Below the pieces are notes generated by a model. It was not told the DNA's origin and searched no databases. It worked only from the letters and a program-made list of their open reading frames with translations. The position numbers and the translations under genes were made by a program. A DNA stretch of 50,248 bases from assembly GCA_003202005.1 (NCBI GenBank), contig QJJF01000017.1, forward strand, positions 1-50,248, written 5' to 3'. This stretch comes from Williamsia faeni. GTDB taxonomy: Bacteria > Actinomycetota > Actinomycetes > Mycobacteriales > Mycobacteriaceae. The number at the start of each line of letters is the position of its first letter. Position 1 is the stretch's first letter. Below are positions 41,796 to 50,113 of the stretch, piece by piece.

Positions 41796-42986
41796 GTGAC
41801 AGAAACTGCGAAGTACGTGATCGTGGGCGGCGGACTAGAAGGACTGGCCATCGCCTGGTCCCTCGCCGATCGCGGCGAGTCCGACGTCCTCGTCCTCGAA
41901 CGCGACACCCTGTGCTCCGGGATGACCGGCAAGTCGAGCGGTGTGGTGCGGTGCCACTACGGCACCCCGTCGCTGGCGGCGATGTCCTGGTACAGCGTCG
42001 ACATCTTCACCCGCGCAACCGAACTCTTCGGCGACGACATGGCATTTCGGCAGTCCGGATACGTCGTCGGTGTCGGCGAGGACAACCTCGTTCCGCTGAA
42101 GGCGAATGTCGCGATGATGCAGGGGCTGGGTATCGACGTCGACTTCATCGGGCACGACACCATGGCCGGGCTCTGGCCCGGCCTGCACCTCGACGACTTC
42201 GCCGTTTTCGCCTACGAACCACTCGGCGGGCGCGGCGAGGCGTACATGACCGGCATGGCGTTCGGTGCCAGTGCCCGCAAACTCGGCGTCAAGGTGCGCC
42301 AATCAACCCGGGCCACCGGACTCCTGCAGAATCCCACTGGAGCCGTCTACGGCGTCACCCTGGCCGGCGGCGACGAGATCCATGCCGAGCACGTCATCGT
42401 CGCGGCCGGACCGTGGACCCCTGAGCTGGTCGCCACCGTGGGCGTCGATGTGGATGTGAAAGCCCAACGCGCACAACTTGTCCTGGTCGATCAGGGAGTT
42501 CCGACCCCGGACGTCCCGGTGCTGTCCGACCTCGCCGGACTGCAGTACATCTGCCGGGAACCGAACGGTGAACTGCTGGTCGGGAACTCCGATCATCAGG
42601 CTCCGCAGTACATCGACCCCGACAATTTCGTGAACCGCGCCGACGACAGCACCATCGAGAAGACGATCATGAAGCTCGACAGCCGTCTTCCCGACATGCC
42701 GGACCCACGGATCACGAGTTCCTATGTGGGCGCCTACGACGTCACACCCGACTACAACCCGATCATCGGCCCCTCCCCCGTCGACGGACTCTTCCTGGCC
42801 ACCGGATTCTCGGGCCACGGGTTCAAGATCTCACCCGCGGTCGGGGCACTGGTCGCCGACCTGCTGACCACCGGAACCACCACCTTGCCCGGTGTCGACC
42901 CGAATGATTTCCGCTACAGCCGTTTTGCCGAGAACGACCCGCTCGTCAGTCTCAATCCGTACATCGGCGCCGGTGAGATGCGCTGA
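41796..42986 (+). CDS. FAD-dependent amine oxidoreductase (sarcosine-oxidase-beta/DAO family)
   Basis: A 396-residue flavoprotein. The dinucleotide motif is IVGGGLEGLAIAWSLADRGE. TGKSSGVVRCHYGTPSLAAM is the segment that follows the FAD ribose site in the sarcosine oxidase beta family. The C-terminus has YVGAYDVTPDYNPIIGPSPV and LATGFSGHGFKISPAVG. Its place before gmaS-mgsABC suggests that it oxidises N-methylglutamate to glutamate and formaldehyde, the step done elsewhere by the four-subunit MgdABCD. The alpha, gamma and delta subunits of that enzyme are not in this window, so a single-subunit substitute, or action on another N-methyl amine, must be considered. The start is GTG 41796. Confidence 0.85.
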   Translation: MTETAKYVIVGGGLEGLAIAWSLADRGESDVLVLERDTLCSGMTGKSSGVVRCHYGTPSLAAMSWYSVDIFTRATELFGDDMAFRQSGYVVGVGEDNLVPLKANVAMMQGLGIDVDFIGHDTMAGLWPGLHLDDFAVFAYEPLGGRGEAYMTGMAFGASARKLGVKVRQSTRATGLLQNPTGAVYGVTLAGGDEIHAEHVIVAAGPWTPELVATVGVDVDVKAQRAQLVLVDQGVPTPDVPVLSDLAGLQYICREPNGELLVGNSDHQAPQYIDPDNFVNRADDSTIEKTIMKLDSRLPDMPDPRITSSYVGAYDVTPDYNPIIGPSPVDGLFLATGFSGHGFKISPAVGALVADLLTTGTTTLPGVDPNDFRYSRFAENDPLVSLNPYIGAGEMR

Positions 42987-43030
42987 CCCTGCCCACTCCC
43001 GATCGTCCCCCAACTCTCCAGGAGATCCCC

Positions 43031-44389
43031 ATGGCCGTCGACACCGCCGAAGCCTTCACCCCCACCCCGGCACACCCCACCGAACCGACTCTGACCGAGC
43101 TGGTCCAATCCACCGGCACCACGTTCATCCTCGCCCTGTTCGTCACCCTGTCCGGCAAACCGTGCGCCAAACTCGTTCCCGCGCAGGCAGTACGCCAGCT
43201 CGAAGAGGACGGCGTCGGTTTTGCCGGCTACGCCGCCGGGATGATGGGCCAGGAGCCGAAGGACCCGGATCTGGTCGCCGTGCCCGACGCGTCGTCGTTC
43301 ACACCGATCCCCTTTGTCCAGCCGGGCCTGGCGCTGGTCCATTGCGATCCGCATGTCGAGGGCAAACCCTGGCCGTACGCGCCTCGCATCATCCTGCGGG
43401 AAACCTTGCGCAAGGCCGCCGAACTGGGCTTCGAGGTGAAGGTCGGCGCCGAGATCGAGTACTTCCTGGTCAACAAAGATGACAACGGGAAGCTGATCAC
43501 CGCGGACACCTCCGACACCAAACTCCAGCCGTGTTACGACGCCCGCGATGTCACCCGCATGTACGACCACCTCACCGAGATCTCGTCGGCGATGAACGCA
43601 CTCGGTTGGGGCAACTACGCCAACGACCACGAAGACGCGAATGGGCAGTTCGAGCAGAACTTCGACTATGACAACGCCATGGTCACCGCCGACCGCGTGA
43701 TCACCGCCCGGTATCTGCTGTCGGTGATCGCTGAAAGGCGGGGTATGCAGGCAACATTCATGCCCAAGCCGTTCACCGATCGCACCGGCTCCGGTATGCA
43801 TCTGCACATGTCTCTGTGGACTGCGGAAGGTCCGGCATTCCCCGACTCCGCCGATCCCAAAGGGCTCGGGCTGTCGGACACCGCCTACGGTTTCATCGCC
43901 GGCATTCTCGAGCACGCCTGCGCATTGCAGGGTGTCATTGCCCCAACGGTCAACTCCTACAAGCGCACCGGCGCCACCACCACCAGCAGCGGGGCCACCT
44001 GGTCGCCACGCTATGCCACTTACGGCGGTAACGATCGCACCCACTACCTGCGGGTTCCCGACGGCAATCGAGTCGAATTGCGTGGTGGTGACGGCAGCGC
44101 CAACCCATACCTCGCCGCGGCCGGCGCCATCGCTGCCGGACTCGACGGCGTGAGCAGGTCGCTCGACCCCGGCACTCCGGGGAACGGCGAATCGCCCAGC
44201 GACATGCTGCCGATGACACTGGTGCACGCCATGGACTGCCTCGACGCCGACCCGGTGCTGACCGGCGCCCTCGACATCGCCGGCCCCGGCGTCAGCAGCT
44301 ACTTCACCAATCGCAAACGCGAGGAGTTCTTCGCGTGGCACAACACGGTGTCCGACTGGGAGATCAACCAGTACCTCACCGCCTTCTGA
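43031..44389 (+). CDS. gmaS: Gamma-glutamylmethylamide synthetase (GmaS-like glutamine-synthetase homologue)
   Basis: A 452-residue member of the glutamine synthetase superfamily. The ATP and metal motifs are VGAEIEYFLVNKDD, NYANDHEDANGQFEQNFDYD, KPFTDRTGSGMHLHMSLW, NSYKRTGATTTSSGATWSPR and RVELRGGDGSANPYLAAAG. Its position directly before mgsABC is the arrangement of the N-methylglutamate pathway, where GmaS joins methylamine to glutamate using ATP. An ammonia-using type III glutamine synthetase (glnT/glxBCD arrangement) is the main alternative; the nearby dimethylamine genes favour methylamine. The ATG at 43031 follows CCAGGAGATCCCC. It is 44 bases after the flavoprotein gene. Confidence 0.85.
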   Translation: MAVDTAEAFTPTPAHPTEPTLTELVQSTGTTFILALFVTLSGKPCAKLVPAQAVRQLEEDGVGFAGYAAGMMGQEPKDPDLVAVPDASSFTPIPFVQPGLALVHCDPHVEGKPWPYAPRIILRETLRKAAELGFEVKVGAEIEYFLVNKDDNGKLITADTSDTKLQPCYDARDVTRMYDHLTEISSAMNALGWGNYANDHEDANGQFEQNFDYDNAMVTADRVITARYLLSVIAERRGMQATFMPKPFTDRTGSGMHLHMSLWTAEGPAFPDSADPKGLGLSDTAYGFIAGILEHACALQGVIAPTVNSYKRTGATTTSSGATWSPRYATYGGNDRTHYLRVPDGNRVELRGGDGSANPYLAAAGAIAAGLDGVSRSLDPGTPGNGESPSDMLPMTLVHAMDCLDADPVLTGALDIAGPGVSSYFTNRKREEFFAWHNTVSDWEINQYLTAF

Positions 44390-44416
44390 CCGCCCGACAA
44401 GACAGGAACCAGACCC

Positions 44417-45316
44417 ATGTGCGGAATCGTAGGACTCCACCTGCGTGACCCCGAGCTCTATCCCAGGCTCGGTGAACTTCTCACCGGGATGCTCGATCAG
44501 ATGTGTGACCGCGGACCGGATTCCGCCGGCATGTCGATCTACGGTGACCCCACGTGGTCACCGGCCGGGCACGCGACCGTCTCGCTGCTCGAATCCCCCA
44601 TCCCGGCCGCAGAACTGGCCGCCGAACTCACCAAAGATGTGGGCCAGGCCATCACCGGGATCGACCTCGACCCGACCACCGTCTTGCACGGCCCAGTTGC
44701 ATCCGAGACCCTCGTCGCAGCCATCCGCGCCGTCGCCCCGGGCGCCCGCATCATCGGGTTCGGCAACGACGTGACCGTGCTCAAGGGCATGGGTAATCCG
44801 ACGGAGCTGGCCCACCGATTCGGTCTGCCGAACGCCTCGGGGTGGCAGGGCGTGGCCCACACCCGGATGGCCACCGAATCAGCGGTCACCGCCACCGGCT
44901 CACATCCCTTCTCCGTGGGGCCGGACCAGTGCCTGGTCCACAACGGCTCGTTCTCCAACCACATGTCGATCAAGCACGACCTCGAACGTCACGGCGTCGT
45001 CTTCGACAGCGAGAACGACACCGAGGTCGGCGCCCGATTCGTGGCCAAACAGCTGGCCGAGGGTGTCGATCTCGAGAAGGCCCTGTTGATGCTCAACGAG
45101 ACGTTCGACGGTTTCTACACCCTGCTGGTGTCGAACAGCGATTCGTTTGCCGTTGTCCGCGACGCGATCTCGTGCAAACCCGCCGTGGTGGCCGAGACCG
45201 ACCGCTGGGTTGCAATGGCCTCCGAATACCGCGCACTGGCACACCTGCCAGGCGTCGACAACGCCCGAATCTTCGAGCCCGAACCAGAAGAGGTGTACGT
45301 ATGGCACCGGCAATGA
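44417..45316 (+). CDS. mgsA: N-methylglutamate synthase subunit A (class II glutaminase domain; MgsA/GlxB)
   Basis: A 299-residue Ntn-type glutamine amidotransferase. Met1 is followed by the nucleophile Cys2 (MCGIVGLHLRDPEL); glutaminase marks are CDRGPDSAGMSIYGD, QGVAHTRMATESAVTATGSH and QCLVHNGSFSNH. In N-methylglutamate synthase this subunit is thought to cleave gamma-glutamylmethylamide and channel methylamine to subunit C. The ATG at 44417 has AGGA upstream. The stop lies inside the overlapping start of the next gene, so A and B are translationally coupled. Confidence 0.87.
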   Translation: MCGIVGLHLRDPELYPRLGELLTGMLDQMCDRGPDSAGMSIYGDPTWSPAGHATVSLLESPIPAAELAAELTKDVGQAITGIDLDPTTVLHGPVASETLVAAIRAVAPGARIIGFGNDVTVLKGMGNPTELAHRFGLPNASGWQGVAHTRMATESAVTATGSHPFSVGPDQCLVHNGSFSNHMSIKHDLERHGVVFDSENDTEVGARFVAKQLAEGVDLEKALLMLNETFDGFYTLLVSNSDSFAVVRDAISCKPAVVAETDRWVAMASEYRALAHLPGVDNARIFEPEPEEVYVWHRQ

Positions 45317-46032
45317 CCCCCACCGAGACCGCCCCCGCCCCGCCGGAGATCACCGCAGGCGTGGTGTACGACCTGCGGGAGGTCGCGGTCCGTGAGGTCA
45401 ACTCCTCATTGCAGTCGCCCGACGGTCCCGTCAGTGCGACAGTGACCTCACCCCTGGGTGCACACGCACTCGCCTGCGGCCTCGACCGCGACATCGACGT
45501 GACCATCGACGGCCACGTCGGCTACTACGCCGCCGGGATGAATCAGCAGGCGTCGGTGACGATCACCGGCAACGCCGGGGTCGGCGTGGCGGAGAACATG
45601 ATGTCGGGCACGGTGCGCGTCCACGGTGACGCATCCCAGTCGGCCGGCGCCACGGCCCATGGCGGTCTCCTGGTCATCGACGGCAATGCGGCAGCCCGCT
45701 GCGGCATTTCGATGAAGGGCGTCGACATCGTGGTCGGCGGCAACATCGGCCACATGAGCGCATTCATGGGCCAGGCCGGGCGTCTGGTGGTCTGCGGTGA
45801 TGCGGGTGAAGCGCTGGGTGATTCGCTCTACGAGGCCCGGATCTACGTCCGCGGCACCGTCGCCTCGCTCGGTGCCGACTGCATCAAGAAGGACATGCGC
45901 GACGAGCATCTCGCCGAACTCGCCGAACTGCTCGACGCTGCCGGAATCGATGCCGCCCCCGCCGATTTCACCCGCTACGGTTCGGCCCGCCGCCTCTACA
46001 ACTTCCACGTCGACAACGCTGCGGCGTACTAG
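45301..46032 (+). CDS. mgsB: N-methylglutamate synthase subunit B (GXGXG domain; MgsB/GlxC)
   Basis: A 243-residue protein with the right-handed beta-helix GXGXG repeat seen at the C-terminus of glutamate synthase. Repeats are visible as VGYYAAGMNQQASVTITGNA, GVGVAENMMSGTVRVHGDAS, SAGATAHGGLLVIDGNAAA, then GVDIVVGGNIGHMSAFMGQA. It is a structural partner of the A and C subunits. The start is set at ATG 45301 because GAGGTGTACGT precedes it; ATG 45313 is also possible and would overlap the mgsA stop by ATGA. Confidence 0.87.
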   Translation: MAPAMTPTETAPAPPEITAGVVYDLREVAVREVNSSLQSPDGPVSATVTSPLGAHALACGLDRDIDVTIDGHVGYYAAGMNQQASVTITGNAGVGVAENMMSGTVRVHGDASQSAGATAHGGLLVIDGNAAARCGISMKGVDIVVGGNIGHMSAFMGQAGRLVVCGDAGEALGDSLYEARIYVRGTVASLGADCIKKDMRDEHLAELAELLDAAGIDAAPADFTRYGSARRLYNFHVDNAAAY

Positions 46033-46043
46033 GAGCGATGACC

Positions 46044-47357
46044 ATGACCCACAACCCGACCCTGCGGGAATCGGCCACCTTCGACCGCGGCGTGATCGCC
46101 GAGATCCAGCGCGCTGCCGACACCGGGATCTACGACATCCGCGGCTGGGGCGCCAAGCGCAAGCTCCCGCACTTCGACGACCTGCTCTTCCTGGGTGCTT
46201 CGATGTCGCGGTACCCGCTCGAGGGCTACCGCGAGAAGTGCGACACCGACGTGGTTCTCGGCGACACCCACGCCAAGTTCCCCCTGCACCTCGACATTCC
46301 GATCACGATTGCCGGGATGAGTTTCGGGGCCCTGTCCGGCCAGGCCAAGGAGGCCCTCGGCCGTGGCGCCAGTGAGGTCGGGACCTCGACCACCACCGGC
46401 GACGGCGGCATGACACCGGAAGAACGCGGCCAGTCGAAGAATCTTGTCTACCAGTATCTCCCGTCGCGATACGGCATGAACCCCGACGACCTGCGCAAGG
46501 CCGACGCCATCGAGATCGTCCTCGGTCAGGGAGCCAAGCCCGGCGGTGGCGGCATGCTGCTCGGCCAGAAGATCACCGAACGGGTCGCCGGGATGCGCAC
46601 CCTGCCGATGGGTGTCGATCAGCGCAGCGCCTGCCGCCATCCCGACTGGACCGGCCCGGACGACCTCGCGATCAAGATCATCGAGCTCCGGGAGATCACC
46701 AACTGGGAGAAGCCGATCTACATCAAGGTCGGTGCCACCCGCACCTACTACGATGTCAAACTGGCCGTCAAGGCCGGCGCGGATGTGGTGGTCGTCGACG
46801 GCATGCAGGGCGGCACCGCGGCCACCCAGGACGTGTTCATCGAACATGTCGGCATCCCGACCCTCGCCGCCATCCCCCAAGCGGTACAGGCATTGCAGGA
46901 GATGGACGTACACCGCAAGGTGCAGCTCATCGTCTCCGGTGGAATCCGCAGCGGCGCCGACGTCGCAAAGGCCATGGCCCTGGGTGCCGACGCCGTGGCC
47001 ATCGGAACCGCCGCGCTGATCGCACTGGGCGACAACAGCCCTCGCTATGCGGACCAGTACCGCGCACTCGGATCCGAGGCCGGATTCTACGACGACTTCC
47101 AGGCCGGACGAGATCCCGCGGGTATCACCACCCAGGATCCCGAGCTGTCCAAGAACCTCGACCCGGTCGAGGGTGGGCGGCGCCTGGCCAACTACCTGCG
47201 GGTCCTGACGATGGAGGCCCAGACTCTGGCGCGGGCCTGCGGCAAGTCGCATCTGCGCAACCTCGAACCGGAGGATCTGGTCGCTCTGACCGTCGAGGCG
47301 TCGGCGATGGCACGGGTCCCGCTGGCCGGCACCAACTGGATCCCGGGTAGGTACTGA
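46044..47357 (+). CDS. mgsC: N-methylglutamate synthase subunit C (FMN-dependent, glutamate-synthase-like; MgsC/GlxD)
   Basis: A protein of about 437 residues matching the FMN-binding synthase domain of glutamate synthase. Segments are ITIAGMSFGALSGQAKEALG, GTSTTTGDGGMTPEERGQSK, QGAKPGGGGMLLGQKITERV, VVVDGMQGGTAATQDVF and SGGIRSGADVAKAMALGADA. It is expected to add methylamine to 2-oxoglutarate, giving N-methylglutamate. The start at 46044 fits AGGAG 8 bases upstream better than ATG 46038. The stop is 2 bases before the XRE-cupin gene. Confidence 0.9.
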   Translation: MTHNPTLRESATFDRGVIAEIQRAADTGIYDIRGWGAKRKLPHFDDLLFLGASMSRYPLEGYREKCDTDVVLGDTHAKFPLHLDIPITIAGMSFGALSGQAKEALGRGASEVGTSTTTGDGGMTPEERGQSKNLVYQYLPSRYGMNPDDLRKADAIEIVLGQGAKPGGGGMLLGQKITERVAGMRTLPMGVDQRSACRHPDWTGPDDLAIKIIELREITNWEKPIYIKVGATRTYYDVKLAVKAGADVVVVDGMQGGTAATQDVFIEHVGIPTLAAIPQAVQALQEMDVHRKVQLIVSGGIRSGADVAKAMALGADAVAIGTAALIALGDNSPRYADQYRALGSEAGFYDDFQAGRDPAGITTQDPELSKNLDPVEGGRRLANYLRVLTMEAQTLARACGKSHLRNLEPEDLVALTVEASAMARVPLAGTNWIPGRY

Positions 47358-47359
47358 CT

Positions 47360-48016
47360 TTGGTCACCCCGGTCTCACCGGCGCGCTCGGTGGTCGAGGA
47401 CACCACCGCGCGAGAGGTCGATCACGGTGAATTCGATCCCGATTCACTGGAGGCGGTCATCGGATCACAAACCCGGCGGCTTCGGATCACGGCCGGGCTC
47501 TCGGTCAGCGAGATGGCCAGTCGCACCGGCATTTCCAAGTCGATGCTGTCGAAGATCGAGAACGCGCAGGCATCCTGTAGTCTCGGCACCATTTCCAAAT
47601 TGGCCACCGCACTCGATGTTCCGGTGACCTCCCTGTTCCGCGGCGAGAAGACACAACGCGAATCGGTGTTCACCAGAGCGGGAACGGGTGCGGAGATCGT
47701 CGGGCGTGGCACCCGGGCCGGGCATCACTACGAACTACTCGGCGCGCTGCGCGGTCAGCATCGACGACTCGAGTCCGTGGTGGTGACGCTGCTGTCGGAC
47801 ACCACGATCAGTCCGCGCTTCCAGCATCCGGGGACCGAACTGCTGTACATGCTCGAAGGCGAAATGGTCTACAGCCATGACAGTTCCGACTACACCCTGC
47901 GCGCCGGCGATTCACTCCTCCTCGACGGCGAGGGCATCCACGGCCCAAAAGAGCTGACCCGGTTGCCTATTCGATTTCTCGCTATCACCGCCTACCCCGA
48001 CAACTACTCCGAATGA
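47360..48016 (+). CDS. XRE-cupin transcriptional regulator, copy 2
   Basis: A 218-residue protein with the same architecture as the regulator at 36278-36940. Shared segments include SKIENAQ(A/T)SCSL, LDVPVTSLFRG, GHHYELLGALRGQH(K/R)RLE, FQH(A/P)GTELLYMLEG and LDGEGIHGP. The two are clearly paralogues. This copy sits inside the amine operon, so it is likely to respond to the substrate or an intermediate and to control the GTTTCCTG sites. The start is TTG 47360 after GGGTAGGT; the weak start may keep its level low. Confidence 0.9.
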   Translation: MVTPVSPARSVVEDTTAREVDHGEFDPDSLEAVIGSQTRRLRITAGLSVSEMASRTGISKSMLSKIENAQASCSLGTISKLATALDVPVTSLFRGEKTQRESVFTRAGTGAEIVGRGTRAGHHYELLGALRGQHRRLESVVVTLLSDTTISPRFQHPGTELLYMLEGEMVYSHDSSDYTLRAGDSLLLDGEGIHGPKELTRLPIRFLAITAYPDNYSE

Positions 48017-48029
48017 TGAGGCATCTGAG

Positions 48030-49256
48030 ATGAAAACCTTCGACTCCATGTGGGCGTCGATCCTCGATGTCGGCCGCGCGGCCGCCAGTGGCGGCTACCG
48101 GCGATTCGCCTGGAACGACGCCGACATGACATTGCGCGAGTGGTTCACCGGCGAAGCGTCCGCGCGGGGCATGTCGGTGGAAGAGGACCGCAACGGAAAC
48201 CTCTGGGCTTGGTGGCTGCCCGACGGATGGGTAGGCGATCCCCGCGACGCGTTTGTCACCGGCTCCCACCTCGATTCGGTGCCCGACGGCGGCGCCTACG
48301 ACGGACCCCTCGGTGTCGTGTCGGCCTTTGCCGCCATCGACATCGTTCGGGAACGCGGGATCATCCCCACGCGCCCGATCGCCATCACCGCATTCTCGGA
48401 CGAGGAGGGCGCGCGCTTCGGTGTCGCCTGCGTGGGTTCCCAGCTCAGTACAGGTGCGCTGACACCGGAGCGGGCACTGAAACTCCGTGATGCCGACGGC
48501 ATTTCCCTCGCCGAGGCGCTCACGTCGTCGGGGCGCAACCCGTCGCACCTGGGTGCCGATCCCACTCTGGTCGACCGTGTCGGTGTCTACGTCGAGCTGC
48601 ACGTCGAGCAGGGACGCGGACTCGACCTGGTCGATCAGCCGATCGCGGTGGCCTCGTCGATCTGGCCTCACGGCCGGTGGCTGTTCAATTTCACCGGAGA
48701 GGCCAACCACGCCGGCGCGACCCGTCTCGTCGACCGGCGTGATCCGATGCTCGCTTTCGCGTCGTCGGTCCACACCGCCCGCGGAGCTGCCGCCGTCCAC
48801 GACGCAGTCGCCACTTTCGGCAAAGTGCGCGTACTCCCCAACGGCGCCAACGCGATTCCATCCGAGGTGCAGGCCTGGCTCGATGCCCGCGCCGCCGACG
48901 AACAGACCCTGACGGCACTGGTGGAGGCGATCTCGGCCGAGGCCCGCACCCATGCCGAACGTGACGGCATCGACCTGGACATCGTCGCCGAGTCGATCTC
49001 ACCGATCGTGGAGTTCCCCGACGACACCCGCCGGCGACTGCAGGCCGCCCTCGGCCACCTCGGCGACATCCCGGTGCTACCGACCGCGGCCGGGCACGAT
49101 GCCGGGGTCTTGTCCGCGAAGGTGCCGACCGCGATGTTGTTCGTGCGCAACCCCACCGGAGTCTCACATTCCCCGCACGAGTTCGCCGAATCCGTCGACT
49201 GTCACCGCGGCGCCGAAGCCCTCGCCGACGTCATGGCCGACTACGCCGCGGTCTAG
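48030..49256 (+). CDS. M20-family amidohydrolase (allantoate / N-carbamoyl-amino-acid hydrolase type)
   Basis: A 408-residue binuclear zinc amidohydrolase. Metal-binding motifs are FVTGSHLDSVPDGGAYDGPL (His and bridging Asp), TAFSDEEGARFGVACVGSQL (Glu pair), VELHVEQGRGLDLVDQP (His) and VSHSPHEFAE (His). The dimerisation domain runs from about residue 215 to 325. Such enzymes hydrolyse allantoate, N-carbamoyl amino acids or, in some histidine-utilisation clusters, formimino- or formylglutamate-type substrates. The following hutD-like gene points weakly to histidine or to N-substituted glutamate. The enzyme might also act on a formylated or carbamoylated side product of the amine pathway; this is speculation. 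Confidence 0.87.
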   Translation: MKTFDSMWASILDVGRAAASGGYRRFAWNDADMTLREWFTGEASARGMSVEEDRNGNLWAWWLPDGWVGDPRDAFVTGSHLDSVPDGGAYDGPLGVVSAFAAIDIVRERGIIPTRPIAITAFSDEEGARFGVACVGSQLSTGALTPERALKLRDADGISLAEALTSSGRNPSHLGADPTLVDRVGVYVELHVEQGRGLDLVDQPIAVASSIWPHGRWLFNFTGEANHAGATRLVDRRDPMLAFASSVHTARGAAAVHDAVATFGKVRVLPNGANAIPSEVQAWLDARAADEQTLTALVEAISAEARTHAERDGIDLDIVAESISPIVEFPDDTRRRLQAALGHLGDIPVLPTAAGHDAGVLSAKVPTAMLFVRNPTGVSHSPHEFAESVDCHRGAEALADVMADYAAV

Positions 49257-49284
49257 GACTCGACCAACGAAGGAAACAATCTCT

Positions 49285-49900
49285 GTGCCTCCCGCAGTCT
49301 CGTCTGTTGTCCGCGCAGCGGAACTGACTCCCCGCCGATGGGCGAACGGCCTCGGCACCACTCGCGAGATACGCTCGGCACCGACCAGCGTCGGCGATCG
49401 ACCGACGTGGCGGCTGAGCGTGGCCGATCTGCCGACGTTGTCGACGTTTTCGCGCATCGAGGACGTCGATCGCATCTTCACCGTCGTAGGAACAACAGGT
49501 GTCGACCTCGAGATCGGTCCACGACGCATCCGCTGCGAGCAATCCGAGCCTGTCGAGTTCGCCGGCGAAGACAGTCCCTATTGCACTGCGCCCCATCCGA
49601 CCCGGGCCGTCAAATCTCATGGTGGCCCGCAGTGCGGGCACCGGTCAGGTTCGTCCGCACGCGCTCGAACCCGGTGAGGTGTTGCCGATCGACGCGCAAG
49701 CGAACCTGATGACCGCATTGTTTGTCGTCTCTGGGTCCGGCACGCTCGATGGCATCACACTCGGCGCCGGCGACACCGCGATCATCGATTCGGGCAGCGT
49801 CATGTTCGCCCCCACCACAGGCTCCGGAAAAACGAAGGCGCTCCGTATCTTTGTGGAACGCCTTCGCATCGACGGTTCATCTGTGAGAGGCGGCGCTTAG
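49285..49900 (+). pseudogene. HutD/Ves-family gene, frameshifted
   Basis: The first frame (from GTG 49285) encodes LTPRRWANGLGTTREI, WRLSVADLPTLSTFSRIEDV and FAGEDSPYCTAPHPTRAV, the N-terminal HutD fold. Near 49600 the homology moves to another frame: SNLMVARSAGTGQVRPHALE, then ALFVVSGSGTLDGITLGAGD to the end at 49900. One indel near a CCCGGG run would restore a HutD of about 200 residues, so it could also be a sequencing error. HutD-like cupins accompany histidine-utilisation genes. An 8-bp inverted repeat (CGAAGGCG at 49833 with CGCCTTCG at 49859) lies in the 3' part and may end transcription. Confidence 0.75.
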
Positions 49901-50113
49901 CCGAAGAGATCCGGCAGACCGTCGGAGACAGACACAACAGTTTCCCTTCGGTTCGGCGCCGTGGTGCTGCCACCGCGGTCCGTCAATGTTCATCGGCGGA
50001 ACCCTGTCCGGGCAGCAGCAGCACCAGGGTCGATTCACACTATGCAGTTTTCAAGGATGCGCGCGCGGTCCCGACAGTGAATCGGGTGCGATGGGTAGAA
50101 AATTCGAGGTGAG

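Noticed and set aside
42914-44440. A 508-codon minus-strand open frame opposite gmaS
   Set aside because: It is low-complexity and antisense to a gene with full glutamine-synthetase motifs.
49897-49986. A 29-codon minus-strand ORF (TTG start) ending VSDGLPDLFG, like a small peptide precursor
   Set aside because: It has no ribosome-binding site, overlaps the end of hutD and has no modifying enzyme nearby; chance is the simplest reading.
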